Notes: generated by a model not told the origin, from the letters alone. A stretch of 44,986 bases of DNA from Clostridium vincentii (GCF_002995745.1 NZ_PVXQ01000029.1:1-44986), one strand, 5' to 3'. Shown: positions 26,501-35,012, counted from the stretch's first letter. A program made the numbers and translations.

Positions 26501-26951
26501 AACTGGTGAAAATAGTAGAGATGCTAGTGAATATCCTGACTCAGAAATGAAATTATTCATGAACACTATTATTAAGGCAGAGAGGGGTGCAAATCATGCA
26601 CCAACTATAATTACGCCTGATCTAGATAAAAATTATGGTAGTACAACTAAAGTACCGATTACTCAAGATTTTAACTTTGATACTATAGTTAAAGATATTG
26701 ATGGTGATAATGTTAAAATTACTAACATAACCGTTAATGGAGTTAACCTACTAGGATATGTACCTGATAATATTTATCATAATTCAGGTTTTCTAACTAA
26801 TATAACAATAAAAAAAGATACATTAACGGAGGACACAGATATGATAATACGAATACAAGCTCAAGATAGAAAAGGAGCTGTAAGTACTAAGTTATATACA
26901 ATAAAGCCTGATAAGGCAGCAATACCATTAATATTGCCAGATTTATTTTAA
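23538..26951 (+). CDS. Secreted VWA-domain protein, candidate pilus tip adhesin
   Basis: An 1137-residue exported protein ending the pilus operon. A long basic N-terminus and hydrophobic segment (23-44) ending VFA, residues 43-45, form a signal peptide or anchor. A von Willebrand A domain (about 95-290) has the MIDAS motif D102-x-S104-x-S106. Two later regions starting near residues 415 and 715 share a similar opening (INILEIEPAN and INVLQIDTSN) and resemble DUF5057 modules. An EF-hand-like calcium loop DINGDGLFKEEE occupies 642-653. A terminal Ig/cadherin-like module (about 1018-1137) contains DIDGDN. There is no LPXTG sorting signal. The layout recalls PilY1/PilC1 tip proteins: VWA plus an EF-hand-like site. 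GTG 23547, 9 bp after GGAG, is an alternative start. Confidence 0.82.
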   Translation: MRRVKFNWKWFNEKYNKHKKRNTIIFVFCFLILLQIVIGIPKVFAVVDGEPEIAVTLNTATPNPAKASDEITVNYKITPTKEFTRDTKTDNTDDKEVVFLLDKSRSMTQSDKIKNGLVNEMVNALIKDNNISKVNFTTISYNENVKVNEVDPNAKDNNGAAINYKEAVGNSVKNILGEANSTKDTRNLGDAINEAVKFFNKNDEKDSIKNIIIISEGEPSDQIPIIDTNQYNVITLALNKTSSYVNDYSKLKEWHKALGGSEENYFVSSAAESHNDINSNTSTSGSDNGEICKKIATRLDDINYKSYSLKGVKLNFDLGGNFEPANGLTYSTDNKDICAIDLPSIRYMPTSSTGGKSKYEYEGEDFEVSFKIKPKQGKAGELKFATNGDSLKNYISYYINLDNPVLNNPIETPTINVLKPNINILEIEPANSFKITNNVVNANTKITTGIESTVELSNAKVTIEHITMAEFIGKTDKLNGKYDVIVIGRFVDNTSLNDGNYNFNDYNKKDNDITDRKAIEIEDFIKSGQVVYTDSGIINCNVDTKLYKHYNATNGTSNQNTSNLINENPVTALSVDNIVTAYMNREDKYKGLTINSINPEGDTPYTEQNQNDVGSREKRKMIFEVSSPDALNEEVTVNLYLDINGDGLFKEEEIVKAVENINLDNGSISLKYDMYGEYPLFLGYLDWKLEVVRDNNIRSYTNGSVIFRKLLDENPIPINVLQIDTSNTTALSSNGKNAYLDLKNNTKFQNLVTDTNKKGYKMTITRKSITEINAITANSPDNGPSILNGQYTMIIIGFKDSFPAENFTENSLKEIEKFGKTGQGIMFTHDTIWYTGGIINTSTSSKYSIIRMFQDYIGQSRYNNAQNKNKDLQENVITHDNDKPTITDKYKEGATTWSIGNVNTSESKIVYNTNKALITNYPYDLGDTIEVRRTHGQYLQLNLEDENVVPWFNLTNNNGSTNTSSNINQYDVRNNYYTYSRGNITFSGTGENSRDASEYPDSEMKLFMNTIIKAERGANHAPTIITPDLDKNYGSTTKVPITQDFNFDTIVKDIDGDNVKITNITVNGVNLLGYVPDNIYHNSGFLTNITIKKDTLTEDTDMIIRIQAQDRKGAVSTKLYTIKPDKAAIPLILPDLF

Positions 26952-26970
26952 AGGTAATAGTAACTTAAAG

Positions 26971-27008
26971 AAAAGCGTAGTAGAAATAAAATTCTACTAC
27001 GCTTTTAC
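26971..27008 (+). terminator. Terminator of the type IV pilus operon
   Basis: A perfect 15-bp stem (26971-26985 with 26992-27006, loop ATAAAA) ends in TTTT within the stem. It closes the pilus operon. Confidence 0.85.
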
Positions 27009-27072
27009 ATTTCTATACAAAATGACAAATTATGATATAATTAAGTAAAGCTTATCATAAGGAGATGAATCT

Positions 27073-28356
27073 ATGGGAGTAGTGCGATTTGCAATTAAAA
27101 TGTTAGTAAAAGATATAAAGCAAAGTATTTTTTATTTAGTATCTATGATATTTTCAATTGCTATAGTTTTTAATGATTTTAATCTTTTATTTAACGAAGA
27201 TTTCGTAGATAAAAGCGATAAAGTTGCTTATTATACATTTTCAGGGATAGCGCTTACTGTATTATTAGTGTCATTATTATTTATAGCCTTTGCGAACTTA
27301 TACTTTATTTATGGAAAAACAAAGGAACTTGCTATAGCAGTTATCAGCGGAAGGTCAGTTTATTCAGTTGGGCTTATATTAGCAATACAGAATCTACTGC
27401 TAGGAATAGTAGGTATAATAATTGGACTAGCTATAGGTTTTATAATGATGCCTATTGTAAATAATTTTGCCTATGGATTTTTAGGTGGAGATGCAAGCCA
27501 AGGCGGATTATCGCCTGAGGGATTAACTGTAACCTTATCTATAATAGTAGTACAACTTATTGATATGATTATAATTGATATGGGATATACCTATAGGAGA
27601 GAAATTATTGACTTATTAAAAGAGCAAAAAAACATGTATACATGAGATAATAGAAGTATTAAGATTCCAGCAATAGTGTATTGGATTTTATATTTGGCTC
27701 CAATAATTGTAGTTTTATCACCTATAAACATAGAGGATAAAGCTCAGGTATTAATAATATCTCAGTTTATTGCAATACCTGGAATGATAGGAGTAGTTAA
27801 TATTGCATTACCTAAATTAATTTTAAAACTTAAAGAAAAATATTTTTATGATGACAAGATTAAATTAATAGCATTTGGTAATTTACATTATTCATTAAGG
27901 AAAAGTAATTTTCTAATAGTAACCTTAATAGTAACTGTGACATATTTAATATCAATGTTTTCAAGCAAGGGAATGACTCAACAAGTTAAAGTCGTAGCTA
28001 TGATATCCTATGTAGTTGTTATATGTATTATGGCAATAACTATTGTGTACAAGATATTAATAGAAGGGGTAAATAGAAAAAAGATGTTTAATCAACTTAA
28101 GCTAGTTGGGTATGTAAATAAAGAAATTAATAAAATTATTGATTTAGAAACAATATTATTATATGGAGTAATTATATTTATACCACTTTTACCAATATCA
28201 ATTATGATTATAGGAAATACAGTATCAGGGGGAATGAATTTAACTAGTGCCATAGCAATAGTTTCTATATATTTAGTAGCATTTCTAATTAGTTTAGCAA
28301 TTTCTTTAATTGGCTATAGAAAGATAGTTTTTAATAGTATAAAGGAGGGAATATAG
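27073..28356 (+). pseudogene. FtsX-like ABC transporter permease interrupted by in-frame TGA
   Basis: Two halves of one permease lie in the same reading frame, split by a single TGA at 27643-27645. The first (190 residues) has four hydrophobic segments and ends LLKEQKNMYT; the second continues DNRSIKIPAIVYW with no ribosome binding site and no ATG nearby (the first start-like codon is GTG 27676). Together they would make about 427 residues with eight or so membrane segments, of the FtsX/BceB-like type that pairs with the ATPase downstream. Coding character is equal on both sides, so the stop looks recent, or is a sequencing error. Without suppression the transporter would be non-functional or assembled from two fragments. 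A TATAAT at 27036 is a possible -10. Confidence 0.65.
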
Positions 28357-29127
28357 ATGAAAGAGATAATAGTTGCAAAACATCTTATCAAACAGTATGG
28401 AGAGAGTAATCAGGTAAAGGCTTTAGATGATGTTAGCATATCAATATGTCAAGGTGATTTCATTGGTATAATGGGGCCCTCAGGTTCAGGTAAATCTACT
28501 TTGTTAAATATGATAGGTACAGTTGATAAAGTTACTAAAGGTAGTGTTATGATTGGTGAGAAAGATGTATCTGTAATGGGAGAATCTGAAATTGCAAAGT
28601 TTAGATATGAGAATGTAGGTTTTATATTCCAAGAATTTAATCTTATAGATTCTCTTACTGTAAGAGAAAATATAGGTATTCCTTTGGCATTAGCTGGAAA
28701 GAGCAAAATGGAAATAAAAGAAAGAGTAGAAAAAATTGCTCTAAAGTTGAATATAACTGAATACTTGTATAAGTTCCCAAGTGAGTGTTCAGGAGGTCAA
28801 AAGCAAAGGGCAGCTTCTGCAAGAGCATTAGTTGCAGATCCGAAAATTATAGTAGCTGATGAACCTACTGGAAATTTAGATACTAAAAATTCACATGAGC
28901 TCCTACAATTTTTACGGGAATTAAATGAAAAGGAAGGAGTAACAATACTTATGGTTACCCATGATTCTATGATTGCAAGTTACACTAAAAAGCTTGTGTT
29001 TTTAAGGGATGGTAAAATAGAAGAGATTTTAGAAAAAGGGGAAAAGGATCAACAACAATTTTTTTATGACATAGTGGAAGTTACATCAAGAGAAACTCAA
29101 AACTTGCTTAATGTTATGGCAAAATAG
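28357..29127 (+). CDS. ABC transporter ATP-binding protein, BceA/LolD-like
   Basis: A 256-residue ATPase of the MacB/LolD/BceA branch that partners FtsX-type permeases in antimicrobial peptide export or sensing. Walker A is GPSGSGKST (40-48), the Q-loop Q92, the signature CSGGQKQR (144-151), Walker B IIVADEPTGNLD (about 164-175) and the H-loop in MVTHDS. It begins immediately after the permease stop with AAAGGAGGG upstream, so the two form one operon. The ATPase is intact although its permease carries a nonsense codon. No bce-type two-component system is adjacent. Confidence 0.9.
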   Translation: MKEIIVAKHLIKQYGESNQVKALDDVSISICQGDFIGIMGPSGSGKSTLLNMIGTVDKVTKGSVMIGEKDVSVMGESEIAKFRYENVGFIFQEFNLIDSLTVRENIGIPLALAGKSKMEIKERVEKIALKLNITEYLYKFPSECSGGQKQRAASARALVADPKIIVADEPTGNLDTKNSHELLQFLRELNEKEGVTILMVTHDSMIASYTKKLVFLRDGKIEEILEKGEKDQQQFFYDIVEVTSRETQNLLNVMAK

Positions 29128-29175
29128 TATAATGTATTAAAAATATTAAGTAAGTAAGAAAGGAAGATTAGAAAT

Positions 29176-29583
29176 ATGAAATTTACTGTTAACAAAGAAG
29201 AATATGTATTAGATGAAGATAAGTTTGGTGCTTTCCGTAATGATGAAGAAAAGCCAGTTCAAAACATCGATGAAGAAGACATATTAAAAATTCTAGAAAA
29301 TAGAGAGTTGGATTTTGAAAAGGCATACTATAGTATTCCTTGTGAAAATTGCAATAGCGAAAAATCAGGAGAAAAAAAGATATATAAATTTTTTGAATAT
29401 CATTTATATCTTTATACAAAAGATTGCGAAGTTGTAACAAATAGTTTAGACATTAAAGATGAGGAGACTAGTTTTAAAAGACTTCTAAATCAAAAAGAGG
29501 TTGATAATAGCTACATAGTAACTATTATGGTATGTTGTGATTGTGGAGACTTTGAGATAGAAATTGATGAATTCGAAATTTAG
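29176..29583 (+). CDS. Hypothetical protein with paired Cys motifs (DUF3785-like)
   Basis: A 135-residue acidic, soluble protein. It has CENC at residues 56-59 and CCDCG near 118-122, which could together form a zinc or iron site. I think it belongs to the clostridial DUF3785 group (the central FFEYHLYLYTKD is reminiscent), but this is from memory and no function is known. AAAGGAAG precedes the ATG. It lies between an ABC ATPase and the cyclophilin gene without a clear terminator on either side, so it may be cotranscribed with both. Confidence 0.72.
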   Translation: MKFTVNKEEYVLDEDKFGAFRNDEEKPVQNIDEEDILKILENRELDFEKAYYSIPCENCNSEKSGEKKIYKFFEYHLYLYTKDCEVVTNSLDIKDEETSFKRLLNQKEVDNSYIVTIMVCCDCGDFEIEIDEFEI

Positions 29584-29611
29584 AAAGGCTTAATTTAGAG
29601 AGGGGTAATCT

Positions 29612-30277
29612 ATGAAAAATAAATTATTTAAAGTGACTTTAATTACTACCCTTGTAAGTGTATTATTTTTAGTGGGATGCGGAAATAGTGATGATATAAA
29701 GACAGAAAAGATAGAGGAATGGGGAGAAGAAGTGGCAGCTCCAAAGGAAGTACCTGTAGCTACTATAAAAATTAAAGATTTTGGAACAGTTAAAGCAGAG
29801 TTATATCCACAATATGCAACTAACACTGTGAATAACTTTATAAGCCTTGCAAATAGTGGCTTTTATAATGGAACAAGTTTCCATAGAATTATTGAGGATT
29901 TTATGATTCAAGGTGGAGATCCAGAAGGAACTGGTCAAGGTGGACCTGGATATAATATTAAAGGGGAATTTAGCAGCAATGGATATATGTATAACACATT
30001 AGAACATGAAGAAGGAGTCTTATCCATGGCAAGAACTAGTGAACCAGATACTGCTGGTAGTCAGTTTTTTATAGTTACTAATGAATCTAATGCAGCTCAA
30101 CTAAATGGTGAATATGCAACTTTTGGTAAGGTGATTGAAGGAATGGATATAGTTCATAAAATTTCAGAAACAGAGACTGGCAAGAATGGTAAGGATAAGC
30201 CCGATGTAGAAGTTATAATTGAATCTATTGAAGTAGATCTTAAGGGAGTAGAATATGATGCTCCAGAAAAAGTCTAG
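29612..30277 (+). CDS. Peptidyl-prolyl cis-trans isomerase lipoprotein (cyclophilin type)
   Basis: A 221-residue lipoprotein: a basic N-terminus, hydrophobic segment and lipobox LVGC, with the lipidated Cys at 23. A cyclophilin domain spans about 48-210, with the active-site motif FHRIIEDFMIQGGDP and the SQFFIVT strand. Proline isomerisation on the outer face of the membrane would help fold exported proteins. A Glu-rich spacer (27-46) links lipid and domain. Confidence 0.92.
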   Translation: MKNKLFKVTLITTLVSVLFLVGCGNSDDIKTEKIEEWGEEVAAPKEVPVATIKIKDFGTVKAELYPQYATNTVNNFISLANSGFYNGTSFHRIIEDFMIQGGDPEGTGQGGPGYNIKGEFSSNGYMYNTLEHEEGVLSMARTSEPDTAGSQFFIVTNESNAAQLNGEYATFGKVIEGMDIVHKISETETGKNGKDKPDVEVIIESIEVDLKGVEYDAPEKV

Positions 30278-30335
30278 TTAACTTTCATAAACTTCGAATA
30301 TTTGGGACATAATATCGTTGTAGAGGAGTGATATT

Positions 30336-30467
30336 ATGAGTAAACCTAATAAGCCAAATGAAGGAATGCAAAAGGGTCAGAGAAGACAAAGACTACATGA
30401 AGGTCAAAATAATGTAGGAAATGAAAAGAATCCTAAAACCTATGGAAGTATGGATGAAAGTCATTAA
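30336..30467 (+). CDS. Small hydrophilic protein, 43 aa
   Basis: A 43-residue ORF with GAGGAG 8 bp before the ATG and its own terminator. It starts MSKPNKPNEGMQKGQRRQR and is rich in Lys, Asn, Gln, Gly and Arg with no hydrophobic stretch, so it is likely unstructured. CATAATAT at 30308-30315, with TCATAA some 18 bp upstream, vaguely resembles a sporulation sigma-E promoter, but this is weak. Composition and the neighbouring ytaF gene hint at a spore-related role; no family is recognised. Confidence 0.62.
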   Translation: MSKPNKPNEGMQKGQRRQRLHEGQNNVGNEKNPKTYGSMDESH

Positions 30468-30477
30468 AATAAGAATT

Positions 30478-30519
30478 AGCTGATGTTATTTATAATGTAA
30501 ATAATATCAGCTTTTTTTT
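30478..30519. terminator. Bidirectional terminator between the 43-aa gene and ytaF
   Basis: A 15-bp stem with one G-U pair (30478-30492 with 30498-30512, loop TAATG) is followed by T7. The ytaF stop codon (30518-30520) lies at its edge. Confidence 0.88.
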
Positions 30520-31141
30520 ATAACAATTTATTTAATGCAAGAATCATAAGTATAACTCCGGATAGCCAAGATAGATTAATATTAGTTTTTGCTACTAGCT
30601 TTTTCCCAATGAAAACCCCAACTAGTACTGCTATAATTCCTAGTATCAAGCAAAGAAAAACAGTTTGTATATATCCTCCTCCAACCAAACTACTACCAAA
30701 ACCAACAGCTAGACTATCAAAGGAAAGAGCAGAAGCTAAATAAAAAGATTCCTTAGATGTTAAGGTTTTTGATTTATCAAAGTCAGCCTTTGTTTCATCT
30801 GCATACACCTGTAGTACAAACTGTATATCAAATAGCTTAAAGGTTAGAGGCTTGTCTATTTTGTGCTTTTTCTGAATGTAATTTTTAAATAAGCCTTCAA
30901 ATAATCTATATATTCCAAGTAGCATTAGTATGGAAAAACTTAAGATGATAGGAAGATTACCAGGTAAAAAATCTTTGATAAATCCTCCGAAAAACAATGA
31001 AATACCAAGGATTAAAGATCCAACAAAACTAATTATAATAGCTGATAGTACTGGAATTTTAATTCTATTTGTTCCATAGGCGATACTTGCTACAAAGGCA
31101 TCTATACAAACTGAGGAGACAAGTAAGAGGGACTGTATCAT
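30518..31141 (-). CDS. ytaF: Sporulation membrane protein YtaF
   Basis: A 207-residue membrane protein with six hydrophobic segments, related to the MntP manganese exporter family but with the YtaF-specific central segment QVYADETKADFDKSKTL. Conserved acidic residues in membrane helices (SVCIDAF and ALSFDSLAVGFG) suit cation transport. In Bacillus, ytaF is expressed during sporulation; its exact role is unknown. The start was set at ATG 31141, 9 bp after GGAGG; an in-frame TTG at 31150 abuts that ribosome binding site. Confidence 0.86.
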   Translation of the reverse strand: MIQSLLLVSSVCIDAFVASIAYGTNRIKIPVLSAIIISFVGSLILGISLFFGGFIKDFLPGNLPIILSFSILMLLGIYRLFEGLFKNYIQKKHKIDKPLTFKLFDIQFVLQVYADETKADFDKSKTLTSKESFYLASALSFDSLAVGFGSSLVGGGYIQTVFLCLILGIIAVLVGVFIGKKLVAKTNINLSWLSGVILMILALNKLL

Positions 31142-31311
31142 ATAATGCAACCTCCAGAAAGTTCTTGTTTATCTTATATTATGAGTTAGTGAAAGCTTTA
31201 GTTACAAAATATACATCCAAATTGTTAATAGTTCTATATAAAAACAAAAGGCATTCTATGATATAATAAAGAAAGAATTTAAATAGGAAAAAATGGAGGC
31301 TGGGAATTATT

Positions 31312-32118
31312 ATGTATAAGATTATTGCGATAGATATGGATGGTACATTATTAAACACGGAAAAAGTAGTTACGGACAAGACAAAAGCTGCCCTTAAAAA
31401 AGCAGGAGAAAAGGGCGTTAAGATAGTCTTAGCATCAGGACGACCTATTGAGGGATTAAAGAGATATTTAGAAGAACTTGATTTAATGAAAGAGGATGAA
31501 TATGTTTTAAGCTATAATGGATGTCTAGTTCAAGAAACAAAGACTGAAAAAATAATTTGTGAATTTGGTTTAAAGGGTAAGGATCTTCATTATTTTTATG
31601 ATATAAGCTGTAATTTAGGAGTTAATATACATGCCTTTTCACCTAAAAGAGGGCTTATTACTCCTAAGACTAGTAGGTATACTGAGGTTGAAGCAACCAT
31701 TAATAAAATTGATATAAATATATGTGACTTTGCTTCAATTAAAGAGGATGAAGATATAATAAAGATAATGCTTATAGATGAGCCTGAAATATTACAAAAG
31801 GCTGAAGACGCTATTCCTAAGGAATTATATGATAAATATAATATAGTTAAGAGTACTCCTTACTTTTTAGAAATAATTAGTAAAGATGCAGGAAAAGGTG
31901 TTGGTTTAAAGGCGTTAGCTGATCATTTAAATGTAAAACAAGAAGAGGTTATTGCTGTAGGTGATGCTGGAAATGATTTAGATATGATAGAATATGCAGG
32001 ACTTGGGGTTGCTATGGCAAATGCTAGTGACGATGTTAAGAAAATAGCAGATTATATTACTGCTGATCATAATGAGGATGGAGTAGCTAAGGTAATAGAA
32101 AAGTTTATATTAGTATAA
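31312..32118 (+). CDS. Cof-type HAD-superfamily sugar phosphatase
   Basis: A 268-residue HAD hydrolase of the Cof/YidA subfamily. Motif I is AIDMDGTLLN, with nucleophile D8 and acid/base D10; motif II is LASGRP; motif IV is GDAGNDLDMIEYAGLGVAMANA. A type IIB cap lies between motifs II and III (about 85-190). Such enzymes hydrolyse sugar phosphates or flavin nucleotides with broad specificity. GGAGG precedes the ATG; TATAAT at 31262-31267 is the likely -10, without an obvious -35. Confidence 0.9.
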   Translation: MYKIIAIDMDGTLLNTEKVVTDKTKAALKKAGEKGVKIVLASGRPIEGLKRYLEELDLMKEDEYVLSYNGCLVQETKTEKIICEFGLKGKDLHYFYDISCNLGVNIHAFSPKRGLITPKTSRYTEVEATINKIDINICDFASIKEDEDIIKIMLIDEPEILQKAEDAIPKELYDKYNIVKSTPYFLEIISKDAGKGVGLKALADHLNVKQEEVIAVGDAGNDLDMIEYAGLGVAMANASDDVKKIADYITADHNEDGVAKVIEKFILV

Positions 32119-32123
32119 TTTTA

Positions 32124-32162
32124 AGAAGGATAAAACTCAAGGGAGTTTTATCCTTCTATTTT
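32124..32162. terminator. Bidirectional terminator between the HAD gene and ade
   Basis: A perfect 15-bp stem (32124-32138 with 32143-32157, loop AAGG) is followed on the plus strand by ATTTTTT. The ade stop codon lies inside the stem (32148-32150), so the end of ade doubles as its terminator. Confidence 0.88.
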
Positions 32163-33887
32163 TTCAGCTACAGAAATAAATTCGAAATCTACAACATTAA
32201 ATAATCCTCTATCAGTAATTTTTATATCTGGAATTACTGGTAAAGATAAAAAGGACAACGTTAAAAATGGGTTGAAATCTATATCTGGAGCTATTATTTT
32301 AATTGCTGAGTGTAATTTCTCTAAATCTTCTAGTATATCTTTAGTTGGGCGAGCTGTCATAAGTCCTCCAATTTCAAGTTGAATAGAAGCTAAAACATTA
32401 CCTTTATGAACTATTATAATTCCACCACCAAGATCTTTAAGAGATTCTGATGCTAGGATCATATCTTCATCACATGTCCCACAGACAATTAAATTATGGG
32501 AGTCATGGGCAATGGTTGTGGCAATTGTACCCTCTTGTATTTTAAGACCTTTAATAATTCCAAGGCCGATATTTCCAGTAGACTTATGTCTTTCTATAAC
32601 AGCAACTTTAAGATAATCGCTTTCGGTAGAAGAGGTAAATTCTTTAATGGAAGAATCTATCTTAACCTTAAGGTGATTACTTTCTAATTTATTTGGGTTA
32701 ATTTCAATTATATTTAACAAATTTTTATTCTTAGTAGTTATTTTTAAATCATTTTTTTCAATAGTTGAAATGTTTATGCTGTTTCTATGTTCTATATCAT
32801 TAGAGTTATTTAGAGTTTCAGTAAGGATTACACCTTGAGAAACTACAAGGTTTCCATTTTTATAAACAGAATTTATTTCAAATGTATCTAAATCATCAAG
32901 GATTATAAAATCTGCTTTGTATCCTGGGGCTATAGCACCTGTATTTTTCAAATTATAACATTCAGCAGAGTTTAGGGTTCCCATTTGAATTGCAGTAGGA
33001 GCAGGTAATCCTGAACTTATGGCAAATCTTATGGAGTGATCAATGGTTCCAGTTTTAATTAGATCATCTATATGCTTATCGTCAGTACAGAAACAAAACC
33101 TTCTGCTGTTTTTCACATTTACAACTTTAATTAGCTCACTTAAGTTTTTGGCTACAGTACCTTCTCTAATTAATACATACATACCGCGTCTAATTCTATC
33201 AATTACTTCTGAAGACAGGTGACATTCATGGTCAGTTCTTATATTAGCAGTGCAATAGGCATTTAACTGATTTAAAGTAAGCCCAGCCCCGTGACCATCG
33301 ATTCTTTTATCATTATCTAGGCAAGTGCTAATTTTAGCTATCATATCTTCTTCACAATTCAAAACTGCTGGAAAGTCCATTACTTCACCTAAACCTAAAA
33401 TTCTTTCCTCATTATATAAAGGTTTTAAATCCTCACTTTTTAGAATTGCTCCTGAGTTTTCAAATGAAGTTGAAGGTACGCAGGATGGAAGCATGAAATA
33501 GAAATCTATAGAGAGATCCCGGCTTAGTTCTAACATTAAATTGATACCGTCTATCCCCATAACATTTGCAATTTCATGAGGATCTGCAATTACTGTGGTT
33601 ACTCCGTGGAGTATTGCAGCCTTAGAATATTCCTTAGGGGTTGTTAAAGAAGATTCTATATGAACGTGTGCATCTATTAATCCAGGACAGATATATTTAC
33701 CTCGCCCATCAACAACGGTTGTTCCTTCATAAGTTCCAATACCAACTATATAACCATTTTTTATAGCAACATCTCCAAGAAAAGAATCCTGACCAAAGAC
33801 ATCAATGATAGTTATATTTTTAATTACTAAATCAGAAGGAATGCTTTTTGAGGCTCCTCTAATTTGTTCTATAAAGACGTTATACAA
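32148..33887 (-). CDS. ade: Adenine deaminase
   Basis: A 579-residue amidohydrolase-superfamily enzyme converting adenine to hypoxanthine and ammonia in purine salvage. The metal-binding HxH is in IDAHVHIES, the next metal ligands in ADPHEIANVMG, then GHGAGL and DDKH further on. The C-terminal domain includes TIAHDSHN and GGIIIV, as in other Ade proteins. The length is typical. The start is TTG 33887, with AAGGAGTGA about 8 bp upstream. I saw no purine riboswitch in the 200 bp before it. Confidence 0.93.
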   Translation of the reverse strand: MYNVFIEQIRGASKSIPSDLVIKNITIIDVFGQDSFLGDVAIKNGYIVGIGTYEGTTVVDGRGKYICPGLIDAHVHIESSLTTPKEYSKAAILHGVTTVIADPHEIANVMGIDGINLMLELSRDLSIDFYFMLPSCVPSTSFENSGAILKSEDLKPLYNEERILGLGEVMDFPAVLNCEEDMIAKISTCLDNDKRIDGHGAGLTLNQLNAYCTANIRTDHECHLSSEVIDRIRRGMYVLIREGTVAKNLSELIKVVNVKNSRRFCFCTDDKHIDDLIKTGTIDHSIRFAISSGLPAPTAIQMGTLNSAECYNLKNTGAIAPGYKADFIILDDLDTFEINSVYKNGNLVVSQGVILTETLNNSNDIEHRNSINISTIEKNDLKITTKNKNLLNIIEINPNKLESNHLKVKIDSSIKEFTSSTESDYLKVAVIERHKSTGNIGLGIIKGLKIQEGTIATTIAHDSHNLIVCGTCDEDMILASESLKDLGGGIIIVHKGNVLASIQLEIGGLMTARPTKDILEDLEKLHSAIKIIAPDIDFNPFLTLSFLSLPVIPDIKITDRGLFNVVDFEFISVAEKIEG

Positions 33888-33994
33888 ATTTTATTCACTC
33901 CTTAAAATAGTATTTCATTCTAGTATATAGTATATGAATATAAATAAAAAGATACGTTTAATTCAATAATGCTATATTTAAGTGATTTTTTTTG

Positions 33995-34000
33995 TATAAT
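33995..34000 (+). promoter_or_regulatory. Possible -10 element of metA
   Basis: TATAAT preceded by TTTG; no good -35 is seen 17 bp upstream. It would give a leader of about 85 nt. A hairpin of about 12 bp (34033-34044 with 34050-34061) lies in the leader, but no SAM riboswitch or T-box could be recognised. Confidence 0.35.
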
Positions 34001-34091
34001 ATATCTAAGACTAAAATTATAGTAAAATTGGAAATGAAATAATTACTTGAATTATTTTATTCTTGATGGATTAATATAAGGAGGCGCTAAT

Positions 34092-35012
34092 ATGCCAATA
34101 ACAATACCTTCAGAATTGCCTGCATATAAAGTGTTAAGAGATGAAAATATATTCGTTATGAATAATGAAAGAGCAAACACTCAAGATATAAGGCCTTTGA
34201 AAATAGCAGTATTAAATCTAATGCCTAAAAAGATACAGGCGGAGAATCAAATACTTAGATATTTGTCTAATACTCCCCTTCAGGTGGAAATTACCTTAAT
34301 ACAAACTAAAAGTTATACTTCACAAAATACTTCTGCAGAACATTTAAATAAGTTTTACAATTATTTTGATGAAGTATGTAATAAAAAATTTGATGGACTT
34401 ATTATTACAGGAGCTCCTGTGGAACAAATGGAGTTTGAAGAGGTTACCTATTGGAATGAATTAAAAGAAATAATGGAGTGGAGTAGGAGTAATGTTTTTT
34501 CTACCTTACATATTTGTTGGGGTGCACAAGCAGGATTATATTACCATTATGGTATTCCTAAGTATCAATTAGAAGAAAAGAGATTTGGAGTATTTTTGCA
34601 TAAAATTAATAATGAGAGAGCAGAGCTTACTCGTGGATTAAGTGATAGCTTCTATGCTCCACATTCAAGGCATACTACAGTTCTAAAAGAGGATGTTATG
34701 AAAGTTAAAGAACTTGAAATACTTTCAGAATCTGATGAGGCTGGTGTATTTATGATAGGTACTAAGGATAATAGAAAAATCTTTATTACTGGTCATTTAG
34801 AATATGATAGAGATACATTAAAGGATGAATATGATAGAGATAAGGAAAAGGGGTTAGCGATTAATATTCCTAGAAATTATTTCACAGATGATAATCCGGA
34901 ATTAAAACCAGATATGAGATGGAGGGGAAGTGCACATATAGTTTTTGCAAATTGGTTAAATTATTGTGTTTATCAAAATACTCCTTTTAATATTGAAGAT
35001 ATAAAAAAATAA
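34092..35012 (+). CDS. metAA: Homoserine O-acetyltransferase (MetA family)
   Basis: A 306-residue MetA-family enzyme, the first committed step of methionine synthesis from homoserine. The nucleophile is C142 in [10 protein letters not shown]235 and E237 of GHLEYDRD complete the active site. Residue 111 is Glu (APVEQMEF). In this family Glu111 selects acetyl-CoA and Gly111 (E. coli) selects succinyl-CoA, so an acetyltransferase is predicted. AAGGAGGCG precedes the ATG. It stands alone, with no other methionine genes in the window. Confidence 0.93.
   Translation: MPITIPSELPAYKVLRDENIFVMNNERANTQDIRPLKIAVLNLMPKKIQAENQILRYLSNTPLQVEITLIQTKSYTSQNTSAEHLNKFYNYFDEVCNKKFDGLIITGAPVEQMEFEEVTYWNELKEIMEWSRSNVFSTLHICWGAQAGLYYHYGIPKYQLEEKRFGVFLHKINNERAELTRGLSDSFYAPHSRHTTVLKEDVMKVKELEILSESDEAGVFMIGTKDNRKIFITGHLEYDRDTLKDEYDRDKEKGLAINIPRNYFTDDNPELKPDMRWRGSAHIVFANWLNYCVYQNTPFNIEDIKK

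Noticed and set aside
27676..28356. Independent second permease gene
   Set aside because: It has no ribosome binding site, begins mid-domain and is in frame with the upstream half, so it is treated as the second part of one interrupted gene.
30518..31141. Manganese exporter MntP
   Set aside because: The same superfamily, but the central QVYADETKADFDKSKTL segment and overall layout are those of YtaF.
33888..34091. Purine or SAM riboswitch between ade and metA
   Set aside because: Neither the purine-aptamer loop motifs nor SAM-I conserved blocks are present on either strand.
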